Origin: Chloroflexota bacterium
GTDB lineage: Bacteria > Chloroflexota > UBA6077
Direction of reading: 5' to 3'
DNA: 16,122 nt
NCBI GenBank assembly: GCA_021806765.1
Contig: JAJZQR010000108.1
Location: 1-16,122 of the forward strand
Below, piece by piece: positions 7,293 through 16,122 of the stretch; position 1 is the stretch's first letter, and the number at the start of each line of letters is the position of its first letter. The notes under the pieces are model-generated. The model was given only the letters and a program-made list of their open reading frames with translations. It was not told the origin of the DNA and did not search any database. The translations under genes and the position numbers were made by a program.

Positions 7293-8654
7293 ATGGCCAA
7301 GATCAGCGTGGTCGGCACGGGGTATGTGGGCCTCGTGACCGGGGCGTGTTTTGCCGACCTGGGAAACAGCGTTACCTGCATCGACATCGACGTGTCCAAA
7401 ATCGACAACCTGAAGCGGGGGATCTTGCCGATCTTCGAGCCAGGGCTCGAAGAGATGGTGGAGCGCAACGCCAAGGCTGGCCGTCTTCGCTTCACCTCCA
7501 GCTACGAGGAAGGGGTGCCTGGTGCGGACATCGTGTTCATCGCCGTCAACACCCCTTCGGGTTCCGAGGGTGAGGCGGATCTGAAGTACACTCGGGCAGC
7601 CGCGCAGAGCATCGCCAAGCAGATGAACAGCCACACCATCATCGTCAACAAGAGCACCGTCCCTATCGGGACGGGCGACTGGGTGGCCAACATCGCCAGC
7701 AAGCACATCCGGCCCGGGGCCAGCTTCGCTGTGGTGTCCAACCCGGAGTTCCTGCGGGAGGGCTCGGCCATCAGTGATTTCATGCACCCCGATCGGGTGG
7801 TCCTGGGCTCCACCGACCGCCCCTCGGCGATGCGAGTGTCGGAACTGTACCGGCCGTTGAGCTGCCCGGTCGTGATCACCGACCTGCGGACGGCCGAGAT
7901 GATCAAGTATGCTTCGAACGCCTTCCTGGCCACCAAGATCTCCTTCATCAACGAGATCGCCTCCATCTGCGAGAAGCTGGGGGCCGATGTGAAGATGGTG
8001 TCTCAGGGGATGGGGCTGGACAAGAGAATCGGGTCTGCTTTCCTCGATGCTGGCCTCGGCTTCGGGGGCTCCTGCTTCCCCAAGGACGTGAGGGCACTGG
8101 CCCACATGGCGGCCATCAACGGATGCCACCCGCAACTGCTGCGCACCGTATTGGAGATCAATCGGGATGCCCGGCGAGCGGTCATTCAGAAAGCACGGGA
8201 TGCGATGGGAGGTCTGCAGGATCGCATGATCGGGGTGCTGGGCCTGGCTTTCAAGCCCAACACCGACGACCTCCGGGAAGCACCGGCCCTGGAGATCATT
8301 CACCTGCTGCAGAGCGAGGGCGCTACGGTGAAGGCCTACGACCCGGTAGCCGCGGAAGGGGCCCAGCGGGCGAATCCCGAGATGATCCTCTGCCACGATC
8401 CCTACGAGGTGGCGGAGGGTGCCGACTGCCTGATACTGGTGACGGAGTGGAACGAGTTCAAGCATCTGGACATGCGCCGGATCAGGGAGTTGATGGCCAA
8501 CCCTCTGCTGATCGACGGCCGCAACGTCTGGGATCCGGCCGAGATGGGGGCGCTCGGCTTTGCCTACTTCGGCGTGGGACGCCCGCCGGCCGTCGACCAT
8601 GACGGGGTCGTCTACCCGGTCAGCCTGAGGTTGACGCGCACTCCCTCCAAGTAG
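7293..8654 (+). CDS. ugd: UDP-glucose 6-dehydrogenase
   Basis: This cytosolic enzyme oxidises UDP-glucose to UDP-glucuronate with two NAD+. The 453-residue protein starts with the Rossmann motif VVGTGYVG (6-13). It contains EFLREGSA, the central [13 protein letters not shown] segment with conserved Lys205 and Asn209, and FGGSCFPKD with the catalytic Cys261. The third domain has [16 protein letters not shown] and KAYDPVA. Length and motif order match the UDP-glucose/GDP-mannose dehydrogenase family. Uronate-forming Ugd fits better than the N-acetylmannosamine enzyme, but related UDP-hexose substrates cannot be excluded. ATG 7293 is chosen over GTG 7269 because the Rossmann strand begins directly after it and a GGGGGG run lies 10 nt upstream. 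It follows the flippase-like genes by 62 nt and probably supplies uronic acid to the surface glycan pathway. Confidence 0.9.
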   Translation: MAKISVVGTGYVGLVTGACFADLGNSVTCIDIDVSKIDNLKRGILPIFEPGLEEMVERNAKAGRLRFTSSYEEGVPGADIVFIAVNTPSGSEGEADLKYTRAAAQSIAKQMNSHTIIVNKSTVPIGTGDWVANIASKHIRPGASFAVVSNPEFLREGSAISDFMHPDRVVLGSTDRPSAMRVSELYRPLSCPVVITDLRTAEMIKYASNAFLATKISFINEIASICEKLGADVKMVSQGMGLDKRIGSAFLDAGLGFGGSCFPKDVRALAHMAAINGCHPQLLRTVLEINRDARRAVIQKARDAMGGLQDRMIGVLGLAFKPNTDDLREAPALEIIHLLQSEGATVKAYDPVAAEGAQRANPEMILCHDPYEVAEGADCLILVTEWNEFKHLDMRRIRELMANPLLIDGRNVWDPAEMGALGFAYFGVGRPPAVDHDGVVYPVSLRLTRTPSK

Positions 8655-8692
8655 ACGGGTAGTCCAACTGAGGCTTCTGGAATAACATGTAG

Positions 8693-8713
8693 GGCGGGGG
8701 TTTATCCCCCGCC
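8693..8713. repeat. Short GC-rich palindrome between ugd and mutS
   Basis: GGCGGGGG at 8693-8700 pairs perfectly with CCCCCGCC at 8706-8713 around the loop TTTAT, an 8-bp stem. It sits 38 nt after the ugd stop and 13 nt before the mutS start. It may be a terminator-like structure for ugd, without a T-tract, or a dispersed palindromic repeat. Confidence 0.7.
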
Positions 8714-8726
8714 GCCCGCGTTAGAG

Positions 8727-11393
8727 ATGAATCAACTGAACTTCCTGGAGGACGGCGAGCCCGCCGGCAGCCCGATCCGCCGTCAATATCTTGACATAAA
8801 GCGCAGATATCCGGATGCCATCCTGCTGTTTCGGCTGGGGGATTTCTACGAGACCTTCGACGACGACGCGTACCTCGTATCCTCGGAGCTGGAAATCGCC
8901 CTCACCGGCCGCGACATGGGTAGGGGGGAGAGGGTGCCGCTGGCGGGCATCCCTTACCATGCCGCCGAGGGCTACATTGCCCGTCTCCTGACCAAGGGGT
9001 ACAAGATCGCGCTGGCCGAGCAGTTGGGGACGCCCGGCCGGGGGTTGATGGCGCGAGAGGTGGTTCGGGTCATCACGCCGGGTACCCTGATCGAGGATTC
9101 CCTTCTCCCTGCCCGAACCAACAACTACCTGGCCGCCCTTGCACTGGCTCCCGAAGGGGTTGGTCTCGCTTTCGTGGACATCAGCACGGGGGAGTTCTCC
9201 GTAACGGAGATCCGCTTGCCGGGATGGGAGGATCACTTGGCGGCCGAATTGGAGCGCGCCAGAGCCGTGGAGTGCCTCCTCCCCCGATCTCGGGTCGATG
9301 ACCCGTCCATAACCGCACTTCTTCCGCACGGCAGTTGTGTGACGCCTCGAGACGATGCCGCCTTCTCCTCCTCGACTTGCGAGCGCCTCCTGCGGGACCA
9401 CTTCCGGGTGGCGACGCTGGACGGCTTCGGTCTCGGTGCAGCCCCTTTGGCCGTTCGGGCTGCTGGCAGCCTCCTTTCCTACCTTCAGGAGACCCAGCCC
9501 GCCTCTCTGGGGGAACTGGAGTCCGTGCACCTGTACAGCCTCGATCGATACATGAAGCTGGACGCGGCGGCGCGCCGTCACCTCGAGCTCACGGTTAACG
9601 CCGCGACGGGGTCGGCTGAAGGGTCCCTGTTGGCGGTGCTCGACAGGACTCGCACTGCCATGGGTAGCCGTTTGCTGCGCCGGTGGATCGGACAACCGTT
9701 GTTGGATCTGCCGGCTATCGAAGCCAGGCTGGACGCGGTCGAGGAATTGGTGAAGGCTCCGCTGGGGAGGGCGGAGATGGCAGAGATCCTCTCCAACCTG
9801 GGAGATCTGGAGCGGCTGGCATCCCGAGCCGCACAACAGAGTCTCAGTCCCAGGGACTGTCTGGCCATAGCCCGCTCCCTGCGGGCCGTCCCCAGGCTGC
9901 TACGGACCATGGAGCGATGGTTGCCCGGGCTGCTAGGAGTGGAGGGGGAGGCGCTGGATCCCTGTGCAGAGGCCGTGGGGTCGATCGAGTCCACCGTTGC
10001 GGACGACCCTGCCGGTTCGGTGGGCCAGGGAGTCATCAGGTCAGGTCGGTCGTCGGAGCTGGACGAGCTGCGCTCCATTACCGGAAACACGCGTCAGTGG
10101 ATCGCCAGGCTGGAGGGTTCCGAAAGGGAGCGAACGGGGGTCCGGTCGCTCAAGATCGGCTACAACAAGGTGTTTGGCTACTACATCGAGGTTACCAGGC
10201 CCAACCTGGACGCCCTCACCGACGAGTATGCTCGTATGAAGACCGGAGCTGCGACGGTGGGAGAGCTGCTGGAATCCCTGGGGTACCAGAGGAAGCAGAC
10301 CCTGGCCAACGCCGAGCGGTTCGTGACGGTTCAGCTGAAGGAGCAGGAGGTGCGGTTGAACAGCGCCCAGGAGGAGATCGAGGCGCTGGAGAAGCAGATC
10401 TTTGCCGAACTGCTGGCCGAGCTTTCGGGCATCGCGCCGCGGATCCGAAAGACGGCCCAGGCCATGGGCCGTCTGGATACGCTGCTTTCCCTGGCGGAGG
10501 TGGCCGTGGCCGGACGCTATGTGCGACCGGCGATCGACGACGGCTCCGTCATCTCCCTTCGGGGCGGCCGCCATCCGGTGGTGGAGCGCTCCATTCCCGC
10601 CGGCGAATACGTGGCTAACGACTGCCATCTGGATAGCGAGAGCGCGCAAATCGCGGTGCTGACGGGGCCCAACATGGCCGGCAAGTCGACCTACGTATTG
10701 GGTGTGGCGCTGATCGTGCAGATGGCTCAGATGGGCAGCTTCGTTCCCGCGGAGGAAGCTCGTGTCGGCCTGGTGGACAGGATCTTCACTCGGGTCGGAG
10801 CCCAACACGACGTGTCCGCCGGGAAGAGCACCTTCCTGGTGGAGATGGCGGAGACCGCCAACGTTCTGCACAACGCCACGCCTCGGAGCCTGGTGGTGCT
10901 GGACGAGGTCGGGCGTGGTACCAGCACCTACGATGGAATGGCCATCGCACGGGCGGTCATCGAGTACCTTCACGATGAGCCGAGGCTGCGCTGCAAGACT
11001 CTGTTCGCCACCCACTACCATGAGTTGACCGAGCTGGAGGCGTTGCTGCCTCGGGTTCGCAATCTGCGGATGGACATTCTGGAGGAGGGGGATCGGGTTG
11101 TCTTCCTCCATCGGGTCGTGCCCGGAGGTGCGGACCGGAGCTACGGTATCCACGTCGCGCAGCTGGCTGGAATACCGGTCCCCGTCCTCAGGCGGGCTCG
11201 GGAGATCTTGCGCCTACTGGAGTCCAACGGGGGCCCGCGGCCGGCTCCACATTCCCCTTCAGGAGAGATGGACCGGCCTGAGTACTTCGAGGTGATCGAT
11301 GAGCTGCGCGGGCTGGACCTGGCTTCCATGACCCCACTCCAGGCTATCGCCAAGCTGGACGAGCTGCAGAAGAAGGTTCTGGGTTCTGGGTAG
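8727..11393 (+). CDS. mutS: DNA mismatch repair protein MutS
   Basis: MutS dimers bind mispaired bases and small loops and, upon ATP exchange, recruit MutL. The 888-residue length is typical of MutS1. The mismatch-reading motif GDFYETF is present, with the intercalating Phe40 and Glu42. The core and clamp domains follow, including KIGYNKVFGYYIEVT. The ATPase domain has Walker A GPNMAGKST at 647-655, the signature region STFLVEMAETANVL, Walker B LVVLDEVGRGTST with D726-E727, and the ATHYHELTELE H-loop. The C-terminal helices end in SMTPLQAIAKLDELQKK, as in many complete MutS1 proteins. No good Shine-Dalgarno precedes ATG 8727, only AGAG directly beside it, and a GC palindrome lies 13 nt upstream. 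Translation may therefore be weak or structure-dependent. It is followed by mutL after 7 nt, so the two form an operon. Confidence 0.97.
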   Translation: MNQLNFLEDGEPAGSPIRRQYLDIKRRYPDAILLFRLGDFYETFDDDAYLVSSELEIALTGRDMGRGERVPLAGIPYHAAEGYIARLLTKGYKIALAEQLGTPGRGLMAREVVRVITPGTLIEDSLLPARTNNYLAALALAPEGVGLAFVDISTGEFSVTEIRLPGWEDHLAAELERARAVECLLPRSRVDDPSITALLPHGSCVTPRDDAAFSSSTCERLLRDHFRVATLDGFGLGAAPLAVRAAGSLLSYLQETQPASLGELESVHLYSLDRYMKLDAAARRHLELTVNAATGSAEGSLLAVLDRTRTAMGSRLLRRWIGQPLLDLPAIEARLDAVEELVKAPLGRAEMAEILSNLGDLERLASRAAQQSLSPRDCLAIARSLRAVPRLLRTMERWLPGLLGVEGEALDPCAEAVGSIESTVADDPAGSVGQGVIRSGRSSELDELRSITGNTRQWIARLEGSERERTGVRSLKIGYNKVFGYYIEVTRPNLDALTDEYARMKTGAATVGELLESLGYQRKQTLANAERFVTVQLKEQEVRLNSAQEEIEALEKQIFAELLAELSGIAPRIRKTAQAMGRLDTLLSLAEVAVAGRYVRPAIDDGSVISLRGGRHPVVERSIPAGEYVANDCHLDSESAQIAVLTGPNMAGKSTYVLGVALIVQMAQMGSFVPAEEARVGLVDRIFTRVGAQHDVSAGKSTFLVEMAETANVLHNATPRSLVVLDEVGRGTSTYDGMAIARAVIEYLHDEPRLRCKTLFATHYHELTELEALLPRVRNLRMDILEEGDRVVFLHRVVPGGADRSYGIHVAQLAGIPVPVLRRAREILRLLESNGGPRPAPHSPSGEMDRPEYFEVIDELRGLDLASMTPLQAIAKLDELQKKVLGSG

Positions 11394-11400
11394 AGAGGCA

Positions 11401-13125
11401 ATGCCAATCCACGTCCTAAGCCCCGACGTTGTCGGTAAGATCGCTGCCGGCGAGGTTGTCGAGAGACCCGCCTCGGTGGTCAAAGAGTTGGTGGAGAACG
11501 CCCTGGACGCAGGCGCGCGGGTTGTCCGCGTCGAGATCGCGGTCGGAGGTTCCGAACTGATCCGAGTGTCCGACGACGGGTGCGGCATCGGCAGGGAGGA
11601 TCTGACTCTCGCCGTGGAGCGCCATGCCACCAGCAAGATTTCCGCGGCCGAAGACCTCAGCAGCATCGCCACCCTGGGCTTTCGGGGTGAAGCCCTCGCC
11701 AGCATAGCGGCGGTGTCCGAGTTCACGCTGTCAAGCTGTGTGGCCGGAGCCACTTCCGCCCACGAGCTGCGGGTGCACGGGGGCGAGGTGTCTGGGACCG
11801 TGCCGGTCTCCAGGGCGAAGGGCACCACGGTCACCGTGGAGCAGCTATTCTTCAACCTTCCAGCGCGGCGCAAGTTCCTTCGGTCGACAGCTTCCGAGTC
11901 CGCCCAGGTGGCCCAATTGCTGAGCCATCTGGCCATCGCCTACCCGGAGGTGGCCTTCGATCTCACTATCGACGGAAGGAGGTCCCTGTCTACCCCTGGA
12001 ACAGGCGACCCCATGGATGCCGTCCTCAACGTGCTGGGGCGCGAGGTGGCTGGGGCCTTGCTTCCCCTGGAGGCGAAGGTGGAAACCGACAGGCCCGTAG
12101 CCGGATTGGCGGCGAGGATCACTGGCTTCGTGGCGGAACCGAAGGTGAGCCGCTCCACTCGGGCGGGGATCTGGATCACGGTCAACCGGAGACCGGTGAA
12201 AAGCCGGGCCCTGACGTATGCCATCGAGGAAGCCTACGAGACACTGCTTATGGTAGGTCGCCATCCTATCGCGGTCGTCGATCTGCAGGTTCCGGCGGCG
12301 GATCTGGACGTGAATGTTCACCCCACCAAGATCGAGGTTCGGTTGCTCCGAGAGAGACTGATCTATGGTGGGTTGCGGGATACGGTGCGCTCCGTAGTGG
12401 CAGCCGACTCTCCCTGGGGAAGGGAGGTGGGCGGTCTCGCCCCGGTGGAAAGGGTGCCGGAGGGGGAGAGAGAGAGCTTCGTGACCCCTCGGCTGGTAGA
12501 GGCACCTCTGGCAACCGCTCCTTCAACCCCGGTGGAGCCGGCCACTACCGGCCGGCGATTGCCGATTCTTCGGCTGATAGGCCAGGTGGCTCAGAGCTAC
12601 ATCGTGGCGGAGGGGGAGGAAGGGCTGTACCTGATCGACCAGCACGCCGCCCACGAGAGGGTGTTGCTGGAGCGATTGATGAAGGGGCTGGAGGAGGAAG
12701 AGAAGACACAGTTGCTGCTTGAGCCCGCTCTGCTGGAGTTGCCGGCCGGTCAATGGGAGTTGGCCACGGAAGCCTGGGCCGCCTTGGAGGCTCTAGGTTT
12801 CCGGATGGAAGCCTTTGGGGAGAGCGCCTTGTTGATCCGGGGCATTCCGAGTCAGTTGCCTCCGGGAAAGGCGGTGAAGGCTCTGCAGGAGACCCTGCAG
12901 GATCTGCTAGAGGAGAGGTCGGAGGGCAGTTGGCGGGAGCGATTGGCCATAGCCGTCTCCTGCCGTGGAGCAATCAAGGCAGGCCAGACGCTTTCCTTTG
13001 AGGAGATGAGGTCTCTGGTAGAAGCCCTGGAGGAGACGGATATCACCCAACACTGCTCTCACGGCCGCCCGACTGCAGTCCTGCTGAGCCGCCGGCAGTT
13101 AGAGCGAGAGTTCGGCCGTAAGTGA
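11401..13125 (+). CDS. mutL: DNA mismatch repair protein MutL with nicking endonuclease motifs
   Basis: MutL links mismatch-bound MutS to strand removal. The N-terminal GHKL ATPase carries KELVENALDAGA with the general base Glu29 and Asn33, the DDGCGI motif, and TLGFRGEALASI. The linker between about 350 and 395 is Pro/Ala/Thr-rich. The C-terminal domain has DQHAAHERVLLE at 413-424, which fits the metal-binding endonuclease consensus DQHA(X)2E(X)4E. It also has SCRGAIKAG (Cys521), HCSHGRP (Cys552, His554) and a terminal FGR. This is the full set known from nicking MutL/PMS2-type proteins of organisms without MutH, so it probably cuts the discontinuous strand itself. The protein is 574 residues. 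ATG 11401 follows mutS by 7 nt, with AGAGG just upstream. Confidence 0.96.
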   Translation: MPIHVLSPDVVGKIAAGEVVERPASVVKELVENALDAGARVVRVEIAVGGSELIRVSDDGCGIGREDLTLAVERHATSKISAAEDLSSIATLGFRGEALASIAAVSEFTLSSCVAGATSAHELRVHGGEVSGTVPVSRAKGTTVTVEQLFFNLPARRKFLRSTASESAQVAQLLSHLAIAYPEVAFDLTIDGRRSLSTPGTGDPMDAVLNVLGREVAGALLPLEAKVETDRPVAGLAARITGFVAEPKVSRSTRAGIWITVNRRPVKSRALTYAIEEAYETLLMVGRHPIAVVDLQVPAADLDVNVHPTKIEVRLLRERLIYGGLRDTVRSVVAADSPWGREVGGLAPVERVPEGERESFVTPRLVEAPLATAPSTPVEPATTGRRLPILRLIGQVAQSYIVAEGEEGLYLIDQHAAHERVLLERLMKGLEEEEKTQLLLEPALLELPAGQWELATEAWAALEALGFRMEAFGESALLIRGIPSQLPPGKAVKALQETLQDLLEERSEGSWRERLAIAVSCRGAIKAGQTLSFEEMRSLVEALEETDITQHCSHGRPTAVLLSRRQLEREFGRK

Positions 13126-13135
13126 TACGGACTCC

Positions 13136-13175
13136 CCGGCGGCCGGCCACTTCGATGCTGATGGCCGGCCGCCGG
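13136..13175. terminator. Strong 13-bp hairpin between convergent mutL and the XRE gene
   Basis: Positions 13136-13148 and 13163-13175 form a perfect 13-bp GC inverted repeat (CCGGCGGCCGGCC and its complement) with a 14-nt loop. It lies 10 nt after the mutL stop and 15 nt beyond the end of the convergent gene on the other strand. A shared terminator is likely. Neither strand shows a T-tract after the stem, so intrinsic termination by the standard rule is not assured. Confidence 0.65.
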
Positions 13176-13190
13176 TTGCAGCAGCCACCT

Positions 13191-13466
13191 TCAGGCGGAC
13201 TTGGCCATGCCGCTGGTTCCGGTACCGGTGATGGGGATATACCGCTGCTCGCTCTTTCCCCCGGGGACCAGCTTCCACAGATCGTTGGAGGGCACGTCCA
13301 GCGCCTTGGCAAGCCTCTCAATGTCCTGAGCCGACACGTACTTCCGGCGGCCGGACTCGAGGGCACTGATCAGCGAGTGGCTGACCTCGGCCTTCTCGGC
13401 CAGCCTCTGCTGCGTCATTCCCTTGGATACTCGCAGTTCCTTAACCTTCTGTCCCAGTACGGTCAT
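13191..13466 (-). CDS. Small XRE-family helix-turn-helix regulator
   Basis: The 91-residue protein has a Cro/C1-type HTH domain at about 5-62. LGQKVKELRVSKGMTQQRLA forms helices 1-2, SHSLISALESGRRKYVS the recognition part, and IERLAKALDVPSNDLW the final helices. A short tail rich in Gly/Thr follows. Such proteins bind operator DNA as dimers; the target is unknown. The frame is open further upstream, but ATG 13466 is chosen because HTH homology starts there and GGAGG lies 10 nt before it; the extra upstream residues would be atypical. It is convergent with mutL and isolated on its strand, with the next - strand gene (guaB) more than 700 nt away. No operator repeat is obvious near its start, so autoregulation cannot be judged. 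Confidence 0.85.
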   Translation of the reverse strand: MTVLGQKVKELRVSKGMTQQRLAEKAEVSHSLISALESGRRKYVSAQDIERLAKALDVPSNDLWKLVPGGKSEQRYIPITGTGTSGMAKSA

Positions 13467-13511
13467 TGTTCCAGCGCCTCCCTCGCGGGGTCTATCTACG
13501 CTTGCGTCCTC

Positions 13512-13541
13512 AATATAGTTCAAGTACCCAGGAGAGAACAA
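13512..13541 (-). promoter_or_regulatory. Possible sigma-70-type promoter of the XRE gene
   Basis: On the - strand TTGTTC (13541-13536) and TATATT (13517-13512) are separated by 18 nt, 46 nt upstream of the chosen ATG. This lies in one of the few A/T-rich patches of the region. The match is moderate and unproven. Confidence 0.3.
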
Positions 13542-13862
13542 CAAGAGCACGAACAGTGCCATCCTGTTGTTCCACCTCGGCCTTGCCACTACCCGGCCGG
13601 GCCGTGCGGGCTTGCGACAGTGGGTCGTTGGCCCCCTCCACCGAACGCCGTGTAGTTCATCTCAACATAAACAAGTTTCATGCCTGACTTTGTTCTACTT
13701 TGCCCGGGGCAGCATGTTCGACGGCAGGCGGCTGCAGTGGCCCCCTTCAACGATGTTCTTGCGCCCGTTGCCGCGGGCACGTGGCTTGCCGAAGATCACC
13801 GCCGCGGCCGTCGGTGGTTGCGGTGGGGTCCGACGGGCGGACCTCGCAGATGAGTCGTGACA

Positions 13863-13870
13863 GAGGAGGT
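13863..13870 (+). promoter_or_regulatory. Strong Shine-Dalgarno in front of a TTG start
   Basis: GAGGAGGT ends 5 nt before TTG 13876. It is a near-perfect anti-16S match and the main reason to accept the small gene that follows. Confidence 0.7.
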
Positions 13871-13875
13871 CTGCC

Positions 13876-14133
13876 TTGGGTAAGAAGTCTGACGAGAAGG
13901 CGCCAGCGAAGCAAGAAGGGACGCACCGGCGCCATCTGCAGTACTCCCAGGATTCCTGGACCGAGCTTGATGCCGAGGGTAGCGACTCGGAGATGGCCCA
14001 GGGGAGAGAGTCTCAAGAGCCCTTCTACACTCCTTTGGTGACCGAAGCTGCCGAACGAAGGCTGAAGATGGAGCGGGAGGAGCGCGCTCGCCAACAGGCC
14101 GAAGAAGAGGAGACCGAGGCTCCTGACGAGTAG
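13876..14133 (+). CDS. Small, highly charged protein of unknown function
   Basis: I do not recognise this 85-residue product. It begins with a Lys-rich segment (MGKKSDEKAPAKQE) and has a middle part with Tyr/Trp/Ser (QYSQDSWTELD). It ends in a long Glu/Arg/Gln helix, LKMEREERARQQAEEEETE, likely a coiled coil or disordered acidic tail. There is no signal peptide or membrane segment, so it should be cytosolic. The TTG start is supported by GAGGAGGT 5 nt upstream. The overlapping + frames are less convincing, since this one has a protein-like composition and the only good ribosome binding site. It stands alone, convergent with guaB. Nothing in the sequence ties it to a pathway. Confidence 0.65.
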   Translation: MGKKSDEKAPAKQEGTHRRHLQYSQDSWTELDAEGSDSEMAQGRESQEPFYTPLVTEAAERRLKMEREERARQQAEEEETEAPDE

Positions 14134-14141
14134 CGGACGCA

Positions 14142-14181
14142 GAGGCGTGGGGCTCCTCCGCGGAGGGCTGCTTCACGCCTC
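14142..14181. terminator. Hairpin between the convergent small gene and guaB
   Basis: GAGGCGTG at 14142-14149 pairs with CACGCCTC at 14174-14181, and inside it CCTCCG/CGGAGG (14155-14166) forms a second perfect palindrome. It starts 8 nt after the + strand stop and faces the guaB end, so it can serve both strands. There is no T-tract. Confidence 0.5.
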
Positions 14182-14191
14182 CAGTTCGAGG

Positions 14192-14287
14192 CTAGCTGCT
14201 CTGCAGCAGGCCGGCTACTGCCTCCGCGATCTCCCCCACCGTCAGCGGGCGCAGCAATTCCCTGGTGGGAGCCACCCTCGCCGCCAT
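14192..14287 (-). pseudogene. Open, protein-like extension downstream of guaB in the same frame
   Basis: After the guaB TAG (14318-14320) the same frame stays open for 41 codons to TAG at 14192-14194. The first ATG in it, at 14287, would give 31 residues containing ELLRPLTVGEIAEAVAGLL, which reads like the amphipathic C-terminal helix of a real protein. I do not recognise a family. It could be a tiny gene, the remnant of a decayed gene, or a chance frame in GC-rich DNA. No clear Shine-Dalgarno precedes the ATG. Confidence 0.3.
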
Positions 14288-14317
14288 CGCGGCGCCGAAT
14301 TGGGCCGATCGACAGAG

Positions 14318-16122
<1,805 letters not shown>

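Larger units (their letters stand above)
13467..13875. other. 409-nt gap without a recognised gene
   Basis: This divergent intergenic stretch separates the XRE gene (-) from the small acidic protein (+). Open frames cross it on both strands, but their translations are rich in Arg/Pro/Gly/Cys and look like chance products. An A/T-richer patch at about 13651-13698 probably holds promoter elements, but I cannot define them. I see no tRNA, repeat array or clear operator. Confidence 0.5.

Noticed and set aside
7227..8600. 457-codon open frame opposite ugd
   Set aside because: It is antisense to a clear Ugd, and its His/Gln/Gly/Arg-rich translation is typical of a GC-rich shadow frame.
13567..13860. 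+ strand frame ending just before the small charged gene
   Set aside because: It has no ribosome binding site and a Cys/Arg/Pro-rich chance-like translation.

Overview
The window is high-GC DNA from what is most likely a member of the phylum Chloroflexota (Dehalococcoidia, Anaerolineae or a related uncultured lineage). This rests on the first three genes. They belong to the polytopic membrane families described as shared by Chloroflexi and Archaea: a YYY/DUF2298-type protein and Agl23-like GT-C proteins. One Agl23-like protein carries an NHL beta-propeller. The placement is inferred from gene content, not from a phylogenetic marker.

Region 1 (1-8654, all + strand) looks like a cell-surface glycosylation block. 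It holds the C-terminal end of a YYY-family protein, a REP/MITE-like inverted repeat pair, and a divergent Agl23 paralogue that has lost its catalytic Asp. Next comes a 960-residue Agl23-like protein fused to a six-bladed NHL propeller. Two tandem AglD/MprF-type flippase-like membrane proteins and a UDP-glucose 6-dehydrogenase complete the block. From gene 3 to gene 5 the genes are packed within 1 nt or overlap. A reasonable model is that UDP-glucuronate feeds a lipid-linked sugar pathway, the flippase-like proteins help move or supply the lipid carrier, and the GT-C proteins transfer sugar outside the membrane.

Region 2 (8693-13175) is the mismatch repair pair mutS-mutL, preceded by a short GC-rich palindrome and closed by a 13-bp perfect hairpin. 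MutL carries the full C-terminal endonuclease motif set, as expected for an organism that does not use MutH.

Region 3 (13191-14191) holds a small XRE-type regulator on the - strand. A 409-nt stretch without a recognisable gene follows, then a short, very charged unknown protein on the + strand with a TTG start behind a strong ribosome binding site.

Region 4 (14192-16122, - strand) contains guaB (IMP dehydrogenase) preceded by the 3' part of ssrA (tmRNA), whose 5' end lies beyond the window. A hairpin with a T-rich tail separates tmRNA from guaB. Beyond the guaB stop the same frame stays open for 41 more codons that read like protein, which is unexplained.
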